This document shows positions 59,546-64,000 of a stretch of 64,000 bases of DNA, piece by piece; position 1 is the stretch's first letter; each line of letters opens with the position of its first letter. Both the position numbers and the translations under genes were made by a program. Source of the DNA: Gari tellinella (taxonomy: Eukaryota > Mollusca > Bivalvia > Cardiida > Psammobiidae); NCBI GenBank assembly GCA_922989275.2, contig OV277857.1, positions 496,001 through 560,000 on the forward strand, in the 5' to 3' direction. The notes under the pieces are model-generated. The model did not search any database. It had not been told where the DNA came from and was given only the letters and a program-made list of their open reading frames with translations.

Positions 59546-60493
59546 GGGTGTATCAATGTCATGAATTTGGGAACTTTTCAAAGTACATGTACATGAAAAC
59601 ACTCTATGATGGTTTTGTATTGAAGAGCTATTTAAGATGAATGAAAAAATAGAAAAAGTGTACATTTTGGTGAACAACAGTTGGCTCTACGGCCATGTAA
59701 AATTTACCCCACCCACTTCCTCTTATTTTGTCCTTTTCAAACAGCCCGCTTCAATAAAACCCATTTTAAATGAAAACAAATATGATAATTTGGTTTTGTG
59801 TTATTTATTTCCTATCTATGGTAGTATTTCTTCATACAAAAACTAATTGAAGAAAAAAAAGGAACCAAATGTGAAATTTATAAAGCTCTAAATATCATCG
59901 GTATGGTACTTTTTTGTAAATTTTGTAAGGGGCGATAACTCTTTTTACTTTAATAACTCAAAATTTTCAACACTGACCTTTCAATTTCTTTTCATATTTT
60001 GAACTGCCTTAGTATGGGCTTTCATCTGGTAGAATATAAGAAAAAGTTAAATACTAGAACTATTTCATTTTCAAACTTTTTTACTTTTTTTCATAAAATA
60101 AAAAATCTAATAAAATCATGCCCTATATTAAGCATATTTTTGATATTCAAGGATCCATATTGTTCAAACCTTGTGCCTGCTTTGTCTAAATTTGGTTTAT
60201 ATATGTGAATATACCACCATAGACATGAAATAAATAAAGAAAACCCAAATTAACAATTTTGTTTTGTTTTGAAATAGATTTTACTGAAGCTTGTACTCTG
60301 AATGGGTAAAATTTGAAGGAAAAAAATCCAAATTTGACATACCTTTTTCAAATCGCTGTAGCTAAAAAAAAAGGACACCACCATATATATTTTTTTACAT
60401 TTTTTCATTCATCATAAATAGCTCTTCCAAAAAAACAATGCTAGAAAAAAAGTTTAATTCTTTAAAAAAATGGCTCATGACATTGATACACCC
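59546..60493. mobile_element. 948 bp TTAA-flanked element with 19 bp perfect inverted ends
   Basis: Flanked by TTAA (59542, 60494). Ends GGGTGTATCAATGTCATGA and exact complement. Sub-terminal inverted blocks (AGAGCTATTTAAGATGAATG near 59623, complement near 60410). AT-rich interior without a recognisable transposase. Confidence 0.82.
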
Positions 60494-60686
60494 TTAATTA
60501 TCAGCCAGTTTGACATCCTGCTGTCTAGTCATATAACAACAATTATAATTTAATTGGCTAGTCTAATCACAAACAAAGCCACAACCTAGTCAGTACAAAG
60601 CTGACCAAAGTGTCATAACAATTATCAGTTTCTCTTTACTTGAAGTGAAACTCACTCTCAATTATCAGTCAATTGTGTTCCCCCAG

Positions 60687-60787
60687 GTAAGCGTGAAAAT
60701 CTGCTAGGGAGAGACGTTAAAACGCTACAAGATGAAGTTATCAGTCAGTTTGACATTCTGCCCCAGGGCCTTCAGATACACGTATAA
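60687..60787 (+). other. Coding-like island of unknown origin
   Basis: After CCCCCAG at 60680-60686 a frame reads KRENLLGRDVKTLQDEVISQ then FDILPQGLQIHV and TAA at 60785. The amino-acid pattern looks protein-like. No family was recognised and no partner exons were seen. Part (TATCAG..CAGTTTGACAT) is also present near 60500. Confidence 0.25.
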
Positions 60788-60857
60788 CAACTGTCCAAGT
60801 TTCTATCTATAGACATCAGAAGTTTGTCTCTTGGAGCAGGTAGGACACCTTATCTTT

Positions 60858-61008
60858 AACCCATTGCTCAATAGTATTATGCCTGTTTATGCCTTTATTC
60901 CTCCACCAGAAGAAAGTAGGTTTATATTATACAGTCATGAATATTTACTCTAAGAAATAGTTTCTATATTCTAGCAGATGGTAGCTTAAAGCAGGTTGAA
61001 AGTAAAGC
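60858..61008. repeat. F1 MITE left half
   Basis: TTAACCCATTGCTCAATAGT to the left arm AAAGCAGGTTGAAAGTAAAG, stopping at GCAG where the reverse-transcriptase fragment begins. Confidence 0.7.
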
Positions 61009-61009
61009 A

Positions 61010-61427
61010 GATTTGTTCATAAAACAATTCTGGAAATATGTAAAATCTAAAAAGCAAGATGCAGGGGGCATTGCTCCTCTAAAAGAAGGGACATCACTGG
61101 TATCAGATAGTAAAGGCAAGGCAGAAATCCTTCTGAAACAATTTAAGTCTGTATTCACAAAAAACACAAACCAAGAACTACCATACATGGAAATGAAATC
61201 AAAAGACACAGTAAAACCGATCCAAATTGATCAAAACAGTTTACAAAAATTACTAGAGAAAGTTAACCTATCTATAGCTGCAGGCCCTGACAACATACCA
61301 AATCGTATCTTGAAAGAATGTGCAGTCCACCTAGCTCCAATCCTAAAAATCATTCTACAGGCTTCACTAGATACAGGTGAGCTCCCAAGTGACTGGAGAT
61401 CAGCAAATGTCTCCAGTATCTTCAAAC
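61010..61427 (+). pseudogene. Non-LTR retrotransposon reverse-transcriptase fragment (Jockey/CR1-like)
   Basis: The frame from 61013 reads FIKQFWKYVKSKKQDAGGIA, then the conserved start of the RT domain: AAGPDNIPNRILKECAVHLA, PILKIILQASLDTGELPSDW and RSANVSSIFK. This is the linker and RT motif 1-2 area only; no YADD motif follows. It is cut on the left at an F1 arm and on the right by an element A end, so it is dead. Confidence 0.85.
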
Positions 61428-63790
61428 AAGAGCCCCATGAGGCATATTTCGCTCACCTGAGAATAGCTGACAAAATGGATACTAATTTATGTCCAGGACT
61501 TGGTACAAACTTGATAGAGGACCTGTAGAAGATGCTATGTGCCAAATGTCTAAGCTCTGGCCCATGTAGTTTCAGACAAGAAGATTTTTTAAGTTTTTTA
61601 TAGAAAATCTATTTTTAGCTCCTGTGACCTAGATATGCAACAGACTGAAACTATTTGAACAAAATTCTTGAGGGATATTTAGAAGTGTCACCTTACCGAA
61701 TATCAACGCTCTGGTCATATTAGTGTCAGAGAAGAAGACGTTTGAAAGTTTCACTATATAACTCCATATAAAACTGTGACCCCAGGGCAGGGCCAATTTT
61801 GACCCCAGGGGCATAATTTAAACAAACTTGATAGAGGACCTGTAGATGATGCTATGTGCCAAATATCTAAGCTCTGGCCCATGTAGTTTCAGACAAGAAG
61901 ATTTTTTAAGTTTTTATAGAAAAAAATCTATTTTTAGCTCCTGTGACCTAGATATGCAACTTTGAATAAAATACGTCAAGGATATTTAGAAGTGCACAGT
62001 CACCATACCGAATACAAGAGGGCCTGAAGGCCCTGATATCGCTCACCTGTTGTACTGAAGCTTGATAGCTTTACCTTTCTGTTTCACCCGTTTTAAACTA
62101 AATCCATTCAAATTTGTAGTATAGCATGTATACAATTTTGGAATACAACCTCATAATTCTAGTATAGTAGAGTACATCAAGGGCAGATAACTAGAGCCTA
62201 AACAATACTGAAATGAAGCCTTTTCTAGCATTTCAAAGTATATCAACGGCAGATAACTATTGCCACAATGATTACATTTCAACAATAATTGCACTCCTTT
62301 GAGATCTTGTAGCTATATACTTTATGTGCCAGTAAAATCAAAATCCATTGAAAACTGTAGTTGCAAGAGTGTAAACACTGTTAGATATGGCATTTTAAGC
62401 AATTCAAGGGCAGACAACTCTTGACCTATTGATCCAATTTCAACCATAATCACACTTATTCAAACTCTTATGGTCATTTACAATTAGAGCAAGTTTGAAA
62501 AAGACTGGATAAAAATTGTGGCCTCTAGAGTGTAAACACCCTTAAATATGGCATTTTCAGCAATTCAAAGGTAGATAACTCTCAACCTATTGGGCGATCA
62601 AACTCATCTGAACTCTTATGGTCATATACAATCTGAGCAAGTTTGAGATAGATTGGATAAAAATTGTGACCTCTAGAGTGTAAACACCCTAAAATAAGGC
62701 ATTTTCAGCAATTCAAAGGTAGATAATTCTTGAACTATTGATCTGATTTCAACCATAATTGATCTCATCCAAACTCTTATGGTTATATACAATCTGGGCA
62801 AGTTTGAGATAGATTGGATAAAAATTGTGGCCTCTAGAGTGTAAACACAGTTAAAAAATTGCATTTTCAGCAATTTAAAGGTAGACAACTCTTTACTTAT
62901 TAGTCTGATTTCAACCAAAATCGAACTCGTCTGAACTCTTGTAGTGATATACAATCTGAGCAATAATGAGAAAGATTGGAGAAAAAGTGTGGCCTCTAGA
63001 GTGTTAACACTGTTAACTATGGCATTTTCAGCAATTCAAAGGTAGATAACTCTTGATCTATTGATCTGATTTCAACCAAAATCAAACTCATCCAAACTCT
63101 GATAGTAATATACAATCTGGGCAAGTTTGAGATAGATTGGATAAATAATGTGGCCTCTAGAGTGTAAACACTGTTAAATATTGAATTTTCAGCAATTCAA
63201 AGGTAGATTACTCTGGACCTATTGATCCGATTACACCCATAATTAAACTCATCCGAACTTTTATGGTAATATACAATCTGAGCAAGTTTGAGAAAGATTG
63301 AATAAATATTGTGGCCTGTAGAGTGTAAACACTTAAATTGTTGACGACGAACGACAGACGACGAACGACGAACGACGGACATTCGAGTATTGCAAAAGCT
63401 CACCCTGAGCTAGCTCAGGTGAGCTAATAAAAGCTCTGGCCATATTAGTTTCAGAGGAGAAGATGTTTGAAAATTTCACTATATAACTCTATGTAAAACT
63501 GTGACCCCCGGCCCCGGGGCCAGGCCAATTTTGACCCCAGGGGCATAATTTGAACAAACTTGATAGAGGACCTGTAGATGATGCTATGTGCCAAATATCT
63601 AAGCTCTGGCCCTTGCAGTTTCAGAGAAGAAGATTTTTTAAGATTTCCTTATTTTTTCACATTGGTTGCCATGGCAACCACAACCAGAGTTCTACATTGT
63701 TTTTTATTCTTTGAACAGATCTGAAAGAGCTTGACCCAAGGAACATTCCTGTAAAGTTTTGTTGAAATCTTTTTGTAATTTCAGTTGCTC
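61428..63790 (-). repeat. Element A (-) with element B nested inside
   Basis: A begins CAAGAGCCCCATGAGGC, TCGCTCACCTGAG at 61428. B (-) occupies 62013-63430 (CAAGAGGGCCTGAAGGCCC to GCTCAGGTGAGCT, about eight units of about 160 bp). A resumes AAAGCTCTGGCCATATTAG at 63431 and continues to the AACCAGAGTTC block and about 63790. Confidence 0.8.
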
Positions 63791-63908
63791 TGCAACCCAT
63801 TTATTTCCCCGTCATAGGTATGATGGGGTCGGGGGTCCATCCACCATCACATCTTACATTTATATAGTGTACATTGTTGACATATTCAATGGTTACTATT
63901 ATTTCCGT

Positions 63909-64000
63909 TAACCCTTTCCCCCGTAGAAGTGACTTTTAGCGTATTTAATTTATTCCTCCGCTGAAGAAAATAGCTCCAGTTTATACTCTCATGAACACTT
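63909..64000. repeat. F1 MITE cut by the window edge
   Basis: TTAACCCTTTCCCCCGTAGA and the left flank (TTATTCCTCCGCTGAAGAAA). The rest lies outside. Confidence 0.75.

Noticed and set aside
56260..64000. Upstream kinesin exons (FHA or motor)
   Set aside because: No - strand segment with splice sites and kinesin-like sequence was found; the remaining exons are taken to lie beyond the window.

Overview
This window looks like nuclear DNA of an animal, most likely a bivalve mollusc. The evidence is split genes with GT/AG introns, an AT-rich background, and repeat families typical of bivalve genomes (elements bounded by AGCTCACCTGAG, repeats rich in GACCTTGACC, tRNA-derived SINEs). The species cannot be fixed from sequence alone. 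All identifications come from reading the sequence and recalling protein families; no search was run.

Two genes can be reconstructed exon by exon, and they converge tail to tail. On the + strand, ten exons (1-10978) encode the C-terminal half of protein O-mannosyltransferase 2 (POMT2): MIR domain, PMT C-terminal membrane region, and a C-terminus ending in WLDTWEF. The gene enters from the left edge. On the - strand, sixteen exons (56258 down to 33924) encode about 800 C-terminal residues of a kinesin-3 with a PX domain (KIF16B/SNX23-like). The motor and FHA-like part must lie beyond the right edge. In both genes every exon junction keeps frame (1092 and 2403 coding nt in the window). About 23 kb between the two stop codons has no recognisable host gene.

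Almost everything else is transposon-derived. The dominant family (F1, about 40 copies by eye) is a roughly 250 bp MITE with TTAA-flanked ends (CCCATTACCCCATA and its complement) and a near-perfect palindromic core whose centre is itself TTAA. Several unrelated families (F2, F3, F14, a 540 bp element carrying a tRNA-like unit, a 950 bp element with 19 bp inverted ends) are also bounded by TTAA, as expected for piggyBac-type mobilisation. Several elements are nested exactly into TTAA sites of other copies, in one place three layers deep. Other families are F4 (hAT-like ends CAGGGCTCCAGATAA), F5 and F6 (TA plus CAGTG or CAGTAAAACC ends), long bivalve-type elements A and B with internal tandem units, an F8 element with 300 bp tandem units, a SINE, a Penelope-like fragment with a hammerhead-like motif, and a truncated non-LTR reverse transcriptase.

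The most unusual structures are at exon edges. In the kinesin gene two exons have their 5' part, with the splice acceptor, copied in tandem into the upstream intron (119 bp x6 and 79 bp x13), so the real acceptor is the last of 6 and the last of 13 near-identical sites. The end of the POMT2 coding exon, with its stop codon, heads a decaying 30 bp tandem array. Four F4 MITEs lie 19-36 bp from kinesin splice donors.
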